This document shows, in pieces, positions 24,873-39,390 of a stretch of DNA of 52,189 nucleotides; positions within the stretch are counted from its first letter, which is position 1, and each line of letters starts with the position of its first letter. Source of the stretch: Hirudo medicinalis. Lineage: Eukaryota; Annelida; Clitellata; Hirudinida; Hirudinidae. The notes beneath the pieces were generated by a model. That model did not search any database, had not been told where the DNA came from, and saw nothing but the letters and a program-made list of their open reading frames with translations. The translations under genes and the position numbers were made by a program. The stretch is taken from assembly GCA_011800805.1 (NCBI GenBank), contig MPNW01001012.1, positions 27,686 through 79,874 of the forward strand, written 5' to 3'.

Positions 24873-27326
24873 CGTCGTCGTCGCCGTCGCCGCCGTCATC
24901 ATCATCATTATCATCATCAACATCATCAACAGCAACAACAACATCACCATCATCATTACCATCATCGTCATCGTTATCGTCATCATCATCATCCGCATTT
25001 TCGTGTTTGTTTGTTCGAAAGATTCGTGTATACAGCTGATGATGATGATGTAAAGATTACCAGGTCAAGTATGCATGACGTCAGCCAGTGCGATAATTAT
25101 CTTGAACAATTAATAGCGCTATAAAAACCACCTACCTCTCTAATTCTCTCCTACGATTGGCTGATTGACTGAATGCAGAGAACAATGAGGTTAAAATGAT
25201 GATGATGATGATAAGGATGATGCTGATGCTGATGATGATGATGAAGAAGAAGATGATGATGATGATGATGGTGATGAGAGATTCATCGTCAGACTGTCCT
25301 GGGAGGATGAATCTATTGGTCCACTTTAACAGTTTCTGGCGGGTGCTCGTTGCCATGGAAGCTGATGGGCTTCCATTTCCATTCACCTGGATCTCCGTGA
25401 TTCACCGACGACCTGCCGAACGGTTGTCATGGAGATTTTATTATTATTATTATTATTATTATCATCATTATTATTATTTTATTATTATAGGAATTCACGC
25501 TCCACAACGACGAATCTGCCGGTGATTCTTTGGATATGCATTACTAAGTATTTCTCTTTTCAAGTCATTTTAAATCAAAACTAATAATAATAATAAAAGT
25601 ATTTCTATTAGGGCTTCAGATTAATCTGCGTTAACGCGCTAATTTTTTTTGTGCAGTTTAAAAAATTAACGCGATTATTAACTCGTTAAATGTTTTGCTT
25701 TTTATAAATGTATTAATTTATAATTTAGAAGATATTTCAACTACTTTTGTTCTGCAACTCTTTGTTTAGATATTGTTATTTATTTGCCTTTGGACTCCCC
25801 ACACTGTTGTTGTTAATGAGAACCGATCACACTGCATTTCGTTCACAAACGTCGGTGGCCACAAGTAGCGTTGGCAGGTCGATTGTGGGAGGCACAATTA
25901 GGTTTAAAACAAACGCTGTTGTGGTTTGCAATTTAAGTCAATGCGAGTTCAAATTGATGTCATCTTCCGATAAAAGTGGTGTTTCCAAGTCATGTCAACG
26001 TCGGTCAAGCTCACTGGCGGAGCTCGAAGGAAAAGCCAAACCAATGGAGCATGGAAAATTTAAAAAAGTAAAGCCATTGCTAAGTGGATCGCCAAGAACG
26101 ATAGGCCTACAAATATAGTTACGGATGAAGGACTGCAAGACGTTATATGCATTGCTGCAAATAACCAGTCTATGTACTTCCATCAAGACCAGTCATAGAT
26201 TATTTTAGAGCAGAACCACTGGAATGGTGGCGGAAATGTGCACCATCACATGGCCTTGTTGCCAAGTTAGCCTTCAAATGCTCAGCTTCTCCAGCTAAGA
26301 CTGTGCCATGTGAACTGTTATTTTCCATTTCTGGACATTTTGTGATTAAGAAACGTGCTTCTCTGTCTTCAGACAGCATCAACAGACTCGTTTGCCTCAG
26401 CAACTGAATGAATGTCAACTAATGAACTTTAAAATTATATCTAAACTAGTACTATGGGCATTTTTTGGTGATTAAAATTTATTTTTGGATAAAAATGAAA
26501 TATATTGGGAAATCATTTCAAAAGTAAGATTGTGCGATTAAGATTAAAAACGTTGATCGCAAGATTAATCGAGATAAAACAATTTAATCAACGTACAGCC
26601 CTAATTTTCATTAAAATGAATTTTTATTAAAACGAATTTTTATTAAAGTGCATTTATTATTAAAATGAATGTTTATTAAAACTGTTACATCGATTCATTG
26701 TACTGGAGTCCTTTGACGGCTTTTTATGAACGTCACAAAGGCTCCAATTTGACGCCGTCGTTTGACATGCCTCTCGAGACGTCATCGAATCACGTGATCG
26801 AACATTTTGAAGCGTGTCATCGGCTTCATCGCCCAGAATTCGAAGAAGTTTCGAATGAACGTCGTTCGACTTTCTTTATTCGAGCCGACAATTCTTCGAC
26901 AATTCATCAACAATTCATCAACAATTCATCTACAATTCATCGACAATTCATCAACTTTTACTCGTCATTACTCGTCTTTGAGAGTTAAATTATGCACCTA
27001 CAGACAAAATATGCGTCCGCTGACTCATTCTATTTCTTGGGTGACTTAAACATTTGTGCTTGTATTATGTTTATGTTTATGTTTATGTTTGTGTTTGTGT
27101 TTATGTTTATGTTTGTGTTTGTGTTTGTGTTTATGTTTGTGTTTATATTCTGAGGCGTGAAAAAGAAAATGTCATCATTTGGCAAGTAAATAATTTCCTG
27201 TAATTAGGATTTTATCTGATAAAATGATAACCAATAAAAAATGAGTATTCTAATATTTACGTTATTATAAATAATAGCATCATAATAACAACAACAACAA
27301 CTTTCAACGATGACATCAACGACGAA

Positions 27327-27364
<38 letters not shown>

Positions 27365-27821
27365 CGATGACGATGACGATGACGACGACGACGATGTCCA
27401 GGAAATAACTTTCACTTTCATAAATATTTATGATTGCATACCTCGGTGCTACCTGGACTTTGATGATGATGATGATGATGATGATGATAGCGGCGATGAC
27501 GATGAGGATGACGAAGATGATGTTGAAGATGATGGTTTCTTTTGTTTGCCCATCACCTAGCGTTGATGTTTGCAAAGACAAAGACAACAAAGACGTGAAA
27601 TTTGAAGCTTCAAGTGCTTTACATGGAAACTGCCTCCAAATCCTTTTGAAGCCTTCTTGGTTGTAACCTGGGAAATACTTGAAATATACCTGGTTATAAA
27701 TACCTGGTTATAAATACCTGGAGTCATTTTATAAAACAATTTAATGCCTTACCTCAGTGACATTCTGCACATTGTTAAGAGAAGCATAAAACCCCTGGAA
27801 ACTATTCTGAATCCAAACACA

Positions 27822-27856
<35 letters not shown>

Positions 27857-27891
27857 TAACAATAATAATAATAATAAAAATAATAATAATA

Positions 27892-27926
<35 letters not shown>

Positions 27927-29145
27927 TGATAATGATAATGATAATAATATGATGATGAGATGATAATAATTCAATAATATTTAATTTACTTAAAAACAAT
28001 TCTTTATTTTCTATTTCTGTTCAAATCGTTGATTCCATATTTCATCCTTTTTTTTTATATGTTGTTTCTCGTTTATTTTAGGCTGATCCAATCCTTAAAA
28101 TAAGTAAATAGTTGAGTTTCTCAAAACTCTGTCGCTCAAGGGCATTCTATTCTTAGAGTCACCAACCATCAACCATCAACCAGTCAGCTTAATAAGTTAG
28201 AATAAGTTATTACCTTATTAGAGTTTAATGCTTGGCACCAGGTTAGGCGGCCATAAATTTCTTATTCTGCTGTTTGTTTAAATTCTAGGTGACATCTCAT
28301 GGCTGCCAGGATTGTTTTCGAGATATTTTTAGAATATATTTATCAAATATTGCAAAAGATGAAATGCAAACTCGTATGTTTTCAATGGATTTCTTTTTCA
28401 TGTTATAAATTACATCTTTTGATGTTAATTGGATTGAATTTCACGTTTAACGTTGAAATAGCGAATATCATTTTCACAAAATAAATTGCCTTTTTTTTTG
28501 CACTTAAAAAAAAATATTTGCCTCTCAAAAAAAGAAAAACATCAATTTTAGAATGACAGAATTTGTCTACATGAAGTAGCACCACTTGTCCAATGATGAA
28601 ATCACGAAATCATAAAATATATAAATATGTTGAAGAGAAATTCACAAATAATTGTCCTATAATTGCCAGTCAAATGTAACTCAACAATTAACATTAATTC
28701 TCCCAAAAATCCTAATGTAATCAGAAGTTTATTTCTGATGACTTCAAATCGAGATGCTTGAAAGTGAGGAGTGATTGACGAAATCCAAAGAAATTCTGTT
28801 GAATTGAGAATCCTGTTTTCTTCGCAGGCCACAGAAGTTAGTGCCGGAAATTGATGCCATGTGTTTAGTTCTCTAACTATATATAGATGATCAGCTAATT
28901 ACAATTATAATAAATATCATAATTATATATAATAATAATACTAACTTTTAAAATTAAAATAAATATTGTATATAGATTATAATTATAATTATTAAATAAT
29001 AAATTTGTTACTTTACATTGTAATAGAGAAATTAATATAGTTAATATCCATATTTTGTAACTGAATAAATATTATTGGCACGATTATGACCTCACTGGAT
29101 GCTTGGATGAGTTGCAACATCAAACAACAACATCAACAGCATCAT

Positions 29146-29176
<31 letters not shown>

Positions 29177-29190
29177 ATCAACAACAACAT

Positions 29191-29222
<32 letters not shown>

Positions 29223-29707
29223 TCATCAACAACATCAACAACAACATCAACAACATCAACAACAACAATCTAAATTCCTAATCTTCCTAAATATTAATTG
29301 CGGGTTTTTCCAGATTTAGTTTCGTTATCTTGAAGCAGTGATTAAAGAACAGTTGAAGAAAGACACGTCAAGAATGTCCACAATTTTGTTCTGACTAAGA
29401 CAATGAAATTGAATCTTAAATATTCCGTAATTAATTAATTACACGTTTGCATAATTAATTATATTACACAATTGTGTAATAAATTGTGTAATTAATTAAT
29501 TAATTGATTACGTAGTTAATTACTTAAATAACTCCACAAGTGATTAATTATGTACTGTGATTATTTTATAAAATTTTCTTTTCTTAATTAAGTTAATAAA
29601 TGTTATAGCCTCAAATGCATTGACACAACGCATTAAGCAACATGAAAAACATTCTTCCTAATATTATAAGTTGGTTTAATGTATCATCATCACCGCCACC
29701 ACTACCC

Positions 29708-29739
<32 letters not shown>

Positions 29740-32700
29740 GTCATCGTCATCGTCATCGTCGTCGTTCGTCGTCGTCGTCGTCGTCATCATCATCATCGTC
29801 ATCTTCTTCTTCATCATCATCTTCAACTGATTTATGATCCTGCTGATAAATCCTTCCATAAAATCAGGCAGTCTGCCACATATTTTCTGCTAAAGTTGCA
29901 GGGATTTTAATTGAATTTCCATAAATAATAATGAATATCGATTCAGTCAGTTTTGATTGATTCAAATAATTACTATTAGTTTATAAGTTCGATAAATTAC
30001 ATTGGAATTAAGAATGTATTAAAATTAATTTTTTTAATTAATTTTTATTCCAATAACTGCTCACAAATAAGGATCTGCATTCAATGTTCGAGCATCGAAG
30101 AGGTTTTTGGTTCGTGACATTCAGTTACAAAACATTCGGACTTTCTTTTGTCAGCCTTGACATGACTTTGATGAGCCAAAGTGTTCGTATTATTAGTCAC
30201 CAGCTTTAAAATAGTAAATGTCTAAAAATATCAAGTATATTTTTACATTTACTTAAATTTTATAAATGTCAACGTTGAAAATGAAAGTCACCAAAATTAT
30301 CCTGAGTTAAATTAGCCATGGTTTTCGTGGAAGAAGAATATCTAACTCCAAATTACATTGACGACGACTTGGTGAAGCAACACAAATGGGCCGCTGATGT
30401 CAGAAGAAGAAGAATTTAAGGACAGTAATTCAATTATTTGGCAGGTTGCAAAATCATCGCTAGAGACTTGGAAGGTTGTGTTTTGCATGTGATGGTCTTG
30501 TTGTCCTCAGATAAGATTGTCCTTATAAGAAGGCAAATTTTTGATGATGATTATTGTTATTGTTATTTTTATTATTAATATTATTATTTATTTATTTATT
30601 TTAGATGTATTTTGAACGCAATTACTTGATTTGGATGATAACGCACTGGAACCGAAAGCAAATAGAAACTCAGAGTTTTAGTCAGTGTTTTTACACTTGA
30701 TTGAAATGTGATTGAAATAAATAATGTTACATTGTTACAGTAATTAAGAGAATTACATGAATAAACAAGTTTCATGGAATTGTGAACTTTCAGCGTGAAG
30801 AATTTCATGATCGATGATTATCTTAAAAGCAACGACATGTGTTAGCGTGTATTCCATCAGTAACAATTTTCAATTTCCATTGTGTCCAGATAAAACTCTG
30901 GAAGATACCCGACGGGGGTTTGGTCAGGGACACTTCAATTTGTCAGTCTCTGTTGGCGGGCCACAAGAAGGAAGTGTCCATACTGGAGTGGAACCCTTGT
31001 GCCGCCAATGTACTCCTCAGTATCGGACTTGACATGAAGGTTGTTGCAATTGTTCAGCGGATGTGTTTATTTATACAAATAATTTAATAATAATTTATAT
31101 AAATTATGAATATTTTAAATTCGCAAATCAAGAAACAAAAAAAAAAGAATGAAAGCAACGTAATTGCTTAAAAAGAATATTGTAATTAGATTGTTAATAA
31201 CGTGCCAAAGGTGAAGTACTTGGCAAGCCATAAAAAGCTTTTGAAGGTTGTTGTTGTTGTTGAACCGTGACTACAGATAATGCAGCCAATCATTAAAGTC
31301 ACTTACATCAACTTGAATATCAACTTGAATATCAACTTGAATATCAACTTGAATATCAACTTGAATATCAACTTGATTATCAACTTGAATATCAACTTGA
31401 ATATCAACTTGATTTACCAATCTGCAGTCTGTGCTCAAAAACCGATAATGATATTTGCATTATTTCAGAAATTACTGTTAAAGAATGGTGCTACAGCATT
31501 TCAAAGTTGTTAATTGCAAATGAATTTTGTTTTGGCACCTGAATATTTGTTGAAGCTATATTTTATATACAATATTTTAAATTATTAAAGGCATTAATTA
31601 AGTAATAATAAAAAATTATTTACAAAAACAAAACAAAACAAAAATTCCAAAGTTAAAGTTAAACACATTTCACATCGCAGCAATGCCACAACATGCACCA
31701 CAATCAGTTTGAGAACGAAGGCCTTTAATTCTTGAGGAAAAACAAACGTGTTGTTGCAACATAAACAAATGTTGCCGGCCAAATGCAATGTTTTTCTGAA
31801 TGTTGTCCTGGTATGACATCTGATTGGCCCCCTTGAAGCACCAACTGAACCAACATTTCAAACTTCTTTTTGGCTGCAACACTTGATCCATTCACGATGA
31901 TTATCACATTTTCAAATGTCCACTTCTTCGAAATTAACTGGAATTTGCTGACATTATGGAACATAAATTAAAAGTGCAATTATGTTACTTGGTCGAAAAT
32001 TCATATGTTTATAAAAAATCATTGTCTAAGAGGTTCTAACCAGTAACATTTGAGTAAAATATCATGACATTACAACAACATGGCCACCAAAACTGTTTGC
32101 CATCAACAAATATTTGCTCCCTTTTCAGGCACCACTTCTAAAGAGGATAATTTATGAATTTGTTTGAAAAAATAAAAATAAAGTGCAACTTGTTCGTGTC
32201 GTCGGATTGATTGGGAAATCTTTCAAAATTGATGTTTGTTTGCATTGATACGATGACGATGTCTTTATTGAATGAGAGATAAAATATAAGGATACAGCAA
32301 CTGCCCATCTGCTGTTGTGAGATCATAGAATCAAATGATGATGACTATAATAAGTCTGAATATTATAATAATAATAATAATAATAATAATATTAATAATA
32401 GGGCTGCAGATCGATTAATGTTTCTAATCGCGATTAGTCGCGAGATTAATATTTTTAATCTTAGTTAACGCATTTTTAATCGCACCATCCCATTTTCCAA
32501 CAAATTTCGCAATACGTCATTTTTACACCAAAATCAGTTTTATTCATTCAAGTATAAAGTCCTTTGTGCATATGTGTCCATATTCAGCCAGTTGCTGAGG
32601 CAAACGAGCCTGTTTATGCTGTATGGAGACATAGAGGCACGTTTGCTGTTCACAACATGTCCAGATATTAAAAAAAAGAGTTTCCATTATTCTAAGTTTT

Positions 32701-34961
32701 TCCACTCTGATTCATTTAGGAGAAACAGATTATGTTTATGATGGGGATTATCAAAAACTGCTGCTTTATTTCTTGTAAGTCGCTGGATCATTTGCAGAGT
32801 GGAATNCACAAATTTTCATGAAAATATTTATAAAATTAAAAATTTATAAATAATTTTATGAAATTTAAAAATTTAACGACTTAATCGTCGCGTTAATAAT
32901 TTTTAATTGCAAAAAAAATTTAATGCATTAATCTTCCGTTAACGCACAGAAATCTGCAGCCCTAATAATAATAATTATTATTAGACGAGGGGTCATATCA
33001 GTAGCCAGCAGCCCTCATCAAAGTTTCAGCCCGAGGTCCGCAAACCAAGAACAGAACCAACTATGGTCCGGTCGGATTTCATACCGCCTTGAAAACATTC
33101 CTTTCCAAGAATAACTTCCCCAAGTTTAAAGTGGTCTTGAAATTCCGTTGGAATATAAGCCACTCTAATAATAATAATTATTATTATTAATGTCAGTTCT
33201 TGGTTTGCGGACCTCGGGCTGAAACTTTGATGAGGGCTGCTGGCTACTGATCTGACCCCTCGTCTCCCCGGTATATGCATAGAGGGTGAAATATTGGACG
33301 AGTAATAGGCATTAGTATTTATTAATGTCCTCAACATAATTTCATGAATCAGACAGAGGGATGGCGTGAGACCTAAGGGGATACTTGAGTACTAATGTAG
33401 GTCATTAAGGCCATTGAACTCAGAAAGACAAGAAATAAAATCAAATTAAACCAGCTGCACAAGAAGAAGTTCACATTAATTTCATTGCTTCAATTCGCAA
33501 AAGTAATTCAAAGGGTTAAACAAATCATCTTTTTACGATGTTCCATCAAAAATTATGAACGAATTTAATAAGATGAAAAGGAAAAATAGGGCGAATTCGA
33601 AATGTCTTGAAATACTTAAATTACTCGACTTTTGAACTGAGGCTGTGAAAGACAGAAAGTGAAATGCGTCGTTATCAAGCCATCAACCTTCCCAGAGGTT
33701 CGAAGATTTCCATTTAAAACAGCCAATGGAAGCAGAAGACTTTCGTTCGAACGGATATTGGCTCTCATGTCGAGAGCTGTTGAACTAGACAGGAGAGAAG
33801 AATAGAAGAGAGAAGAATTTGTATCTCCTGAGAAATATTACTTGTTATTAGTTGATTGGCATAATTACTCGGTTATTCGCTGTAACACTCAGAGGGTCCT
33901 AATTACGCTACGTTAGCCTGTAATTCATGACGAGTCATTATGGCAGACACAAATAAACGTTTTGGTTTTTATTATCTTTCAAGAGCTATTTATTTACAAA
34001 TGCCACTATTTATTTATCAATAAATATAAAAATTACAGTACGACTGGTAATAATACCAGACTTGAGGTACTTGGTTCTTGTACTCGTATTTGGACCTTGA
34101 GTACATGTACTTGGGATCGTACTTGGACCTTTTAGTTGTACTTGGGCTCGTACTTGGACATTTTAGTTGTACTTGGGCTCGTACTTGGACGTTATCCTTG
34201 CATCCTCAGCACTTGAACCCATATCTGAATAATACTGCAACAACAATTGACTGTACATGTTTTCAAGTCTTACCTTCAAATTTAACTACAAAGTTAACCC
34301 ATTCTTAGGAGTTCAATTCTTAGTTCTTCCACTGCAGTGCCTCATCTGGAACGTAAGGATTGAATCGACGTTCATGGAGATCACCATGCCTGGAAGTGAA
34401 GTCGCCAGTTCAGTCTCTTGGAGTCCTTGCGGGTCCTCGTTTGTGGTGCTGTGGAAAGATCAGTCTCTGAGGGTTGTCGAACCAAGGACGGGGAATTCAG
34501 TCTTGGTAGATGTTGTTAACGTTGATATTCTGTTGATATTGAGGTGGTGATGCAAATGTATGCAAATTTATGCTGCTAGCTTATCTGGATTACATTATTA
34601 TGTCTTCCTACAAATTATTGATGATGAATATTTTTATTATTAATTATTAAAATCAATGAATCAATGATCTTCACATTGGGACAATTTCATTTTAATAACA
34701 ATATTAACACAGTACCAATAAGTGTAACGACCGTAGGAACGTGACAAATTATTTCCAACAGAGCACCACAATGGAGCACAGCAGACCGGGAGAAACTAAG
34801 AAAGTGTTGTTTGTTGACGACAAAAAGTTGTTGACTGTTGCTTCTTCGGCCACCGACATCTTCATCAGACTCTGGACTATGGTCAGTTCTTATTAACCGT
34901 TGACATGGTTCTCAATATTAAAGAGTCATCACCATCATCATCGTCGTCGTCGTCACCGTCG

Positions 34962-35036
<75 letters not shown>

Positions 35037-35037
35037 C

Positions 35038-35070
<33 letters not shown>

Positions 35071-37700
35071 TTGAATGTCATCTCGTCCTTGAACAATCCA
35101 TCGATTCGTCTCGAGTTGCAGACTGCTGTTCTTCCGCGAACAACAAGAATAATAAGAACTGCAACAACAAGTACAACAACGTTAACAGAATAAGTGATGA
35201 CACACTAATAATAATAATGATGATGATAATGATGATGATAATGATTTATTATTATTTATTTTTATTTGTTGCACTAAAATTCACAATTCATAAAGAACGT
35301 TTTCAACAATTGAGAATATAAATTGTAAGATAAATTCATTTTTTATTTGCTTTTTGAAAATTATTTGATAAAAATATCAAAAGAAATTTATAGGAGTTTT
35401 TCCAATTCGTATATTTATTCGAATGTTGTTGGTATTGATTGGTCTTGGTGTGGTGCTAGAAGCATAGTGCATGGTGCATGGTGCATGGTGCATGGTGCAT
35501 GCCTGCAGTGGAGAGACATGTCAGGAATTTGATTTTATTGCACAAAAACCTTTCTGAAGGATGCATTGATTTCTTACCAAATTAATTGGAATTACATTAA
35601 CAATGTAATTCAAGATTACAACAAATTATTACATTAATAATTAAATACAAATGTAATATTTGACAATAATTTCAACGGTGATAACAACGTGATATTGCCA
35701 CACTGATAAACTTTTTAAAAGGTTGTCATGAGTCATCGTATTAATGTCATTGGAATAAATATAATTATTAATAAATGTTTATAATTGAAATATTGCGTCA
35801 TTCTTTACTTTTGAATAATGTTGTTATAATTAATAAATTATTATAATCACAAATTATAATATTGTTACAACAAGTCGATCATCTGTTTGTTTGAAACCAA
35901 TTTCCAAATAATAGTTAAAATATCCGAAATTTTCATATTTTCATCATTTATGATCATTCGTTATATTTCCAACTTAGGATGGCAGTTGTCTGAAGTTGTT
36001 GAAGGAGGAGACCACCCACAACATCCACAACAACACCAGCAGCAGCAACAACGTCAACAAAGATATTTCCTTTTCTTCGTTTCTCGACAGTCACCAGGAC
36101 ACACTGTACATCTTCCAGAAGGTTTGATACCACGCACTACATGGCCTTCTCTTGTTGTTGTTGTTTTGAAATGCGTTGTTATTGTCGCTGCTAAATTAGT
36201 TTGATTTATTTAGCGCCATATTTCATAAGAACTGAGCAATTTATTGAGAGCACGTTCCCAGGCCCAGCATGGTTGGCAGCACGCAACGACTTGGCCACTT
36301 GATCATTTTCATGGTTTGGCGACGAACTCTTGTAAGGTTCAAACAAATGTCGTGTGACTAATTGCTTTGTCGATCGGTGAATGTTGTTGTTGTTGTTGTT
36401 TATTATTGATAAATACAAATATCTGAATGTAATTTTAAAATGGTTCTTATATTATGTGTTATTATAATTTAAGTTTAAAATATCTTAGAATATGAATTTT
36501 GAATTGTCAGCAATGATGTAATAAATTTTATAATAAATATAATGAATTACATAATAAATACAATAAAGTACGTAACACTTATAATAAATTATATAGTAAA
36601 TATAATTGCTTATTAGTTAGTTATTAAGTAAATTTCAGGACAACGGTTTCCTCAGGATTTACAAATTAACGCCTGATGACGTCATCAACATCGCAAGTCA
36701 CGTGACCTCCCCCCACAGAGGATTGGGTGTGTGTTGTTTCATTAATTACGTATTTATCGTATCTTATCGAAATAATATTTATGTAATTACTTGTAATAAT
36801 AACCATGTGATTTCTTGTAACAATTACTTGTAATAATAACCATGTGATTTCTTGTAACAATTACTTGTAATAATAACCATGTGATTTCTTGTAACAATTA
36901 TTGCGCAATTACTTATTATTATTATTAAATAATAATAATTAGTTTAATTATAATTATATAATTATATTAATTGTTATAATTATATAATACCATATATTTA
37001 TTAATAATAATTAATTTAATTAATAAATATAAATATTATTTAATAATAATAATTAATAGTATTTGTTATTTATTATTTATATTAATAATAATTATTATTA
37101 TTTAGTTATTTAATATAATTATTATTGTTTACTAATAATATGTATAATATTAATCAAAATAATATTTTATTCTGTTAGCCCAGTGTTTGAATTTTTTTGA
37201 TTGATTGATTGGTGTGAGTTGGTGTTTTGTTTTAAAAACTCATCGATTGCAATCAAAAAGACGAAAAACCTCCCCTGACCCAACTTCTTCATCTGTCAGT
37301 TCTGATTTATTGAGGACGATTCTTTGGCCATATCTGCTTCTTCTCATTTACAAACCACCCCTGAATGTAATTGCTTGCAAATATTACTTCCATGCTTATC
37401 CATATTTGTGCTCCCTAAAAAATATTAGAATAATAACTCAACAATTGCAACCAATGTCTAACAACAGTCACCAAGAATAAGATGCTTCCAATCGTTATCA
37501 TCACTAGCATAAAGACATTCAAAATTATCAGTAAAGGAAGCACTGACCCACATTCAGTGACCTACATATGGAAATATTTCTCCAGTAGCGATGATTAAAT
37601 CAGGTATTAAAATTCGTGTGGATTTCAGACTCACCTGTCTGTAAGGTAAAATGAAAAGTTTGTGTTGAGTTTCAATTTCGCAGGTAACATTTACTTCTTC

Positions 37701-37741
<41 letters not shown>

Positions 37742-39359
37742 GGATCTCAATTGTATTATTATTAATTTTGATTTTATCATTAATTACATCCGGTAATTAT
37801 AATAATATTGATATTATTAATGATAATTATAATTATAATAATATTGATATTATTAATGATAATTATAATTATAATAATATTGATATTATTAATGATAATT
37901 ATAATTATAATAATATTGATATTATTAATGATAATGATAATTATAATAATATTGATATTATTAATGATAATTATAATTATAATAATATTGATGTAATTTA
38001 TATTATATTATTATTAATATTACATTAACATTGTTTAAATAATGTTTAGCCATCATGCCGACATCCGGTTTGAACTCATCGAAGCATGAAGTCGTTCGAT
38101 TCTACAAAGTGACGTCACTCAGGAACACCTGTGAAATTATTTCAATCAGTGGAACCACAAACAAGGTGGGCACAATGATAACAATGTTATTATAATAATT
38201 ATTATAATTATTAGTTAATTAATTAATTATTAATTAATTAATTATTATAATTATTATTATTATAATTTTTGCCGTTAAATAATATTAATCGTCATTGATA
38301 TTATTAATATTGTGATGATAACAGCAATGGGTTATTGTTTTAAGCTACAAATTTATTACTTAGTATATTTATTGCCAATTTGTATCATTTACTGGAATTA
38401 ATGTCTTTATTTTCAATTGTTCTCATTTAGTCGATTAAAATGAATATTACGAGGCTCATTCAGTCGTTTATTTATGTTTTATTATTATTATTATATTATT
38501 ATTATCGTTACTATTATTATTATTGTTGTTATTATTATTATTATTATTATCATTGTCATCATCATCATCATCATCATCATCGTCGTCATCAGTTTTATTT
38601 TTATTTTTTATTAACGTTGTTGATGCAAGTAAATGGCAAGCACATTGAATTTATAATTAGGTGCTCCGATAAGATTATCACGTTTTATGCCTGGGAGGTA
38701 TCAGACAGCAAGCTTTGACGACGACGACGACAATGATGATGACGACGACGACGATGATGACGACGATGATGATGATGACGACGACTACGATGATAATGAT
38801 GATGTTTCATGAGAAGGAAATATGTTGAAGGAAGCCTATATTTTCGTGTCACTCAATGCATTTTCACGAACGAATCCTTGAGTTGTTTATCGGCGGAGTT
38901 TGATCACGCAGACATTTACTTGTGCACGTGTGAAGGATTGAACGAATGAATGAACGAATGAACGAACGGATGAATGCATGAATGAATAAATGAGTGAATG
39001 AATGAATGCGTCTCTGAAGCATGCTTTCTTTTAAGTTTCTGATTCTCAGTCTGAGAGGAGTCAAGAAATCTCATAAATGCTAATACTTGTCATGTTTGAT
39101 TTTGGCTGATAAATGATGATGATGATGATGACGATAATGGTGATGATGATGATGATGATGATGATGACTATGATGAGGTTAATTAATATTCATGTCTTCC
39201 TCTCATGATTAGACAGTAGATGCGAGTAAACATCATGTTCCTCAGTATTCAGCCGATCAATGGTTTCAAGGACAACCTCAGTCTCAAGTGGGTCACCATT
39301 TCCGTCATCATCGTCATCATAAAATTAGTCAATTTCATCAACAGTCAATAATAATAATA

Positions 39360-39390
<31 letters not shown>

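Noticed and set aside
26698..26988. 96-aa plus ORF in the coronin intron
   Set aside because: No family match; it ends in AATTCATC repeats and has no acceptor or donor in phase with anything nearby.
33026..33337. 103-aa minus ORF across the foldback element
   Set aside because: It runs through both an inverted arm and a TAA array, so it is best explained by the element itself.
38661..38697. Possible extra coronin exon reading CSDKIITFYAWE
   Set aside because: Its 37-nt length breaks the phase between exons 8 and 9, and the phase-0 frame has a stop.
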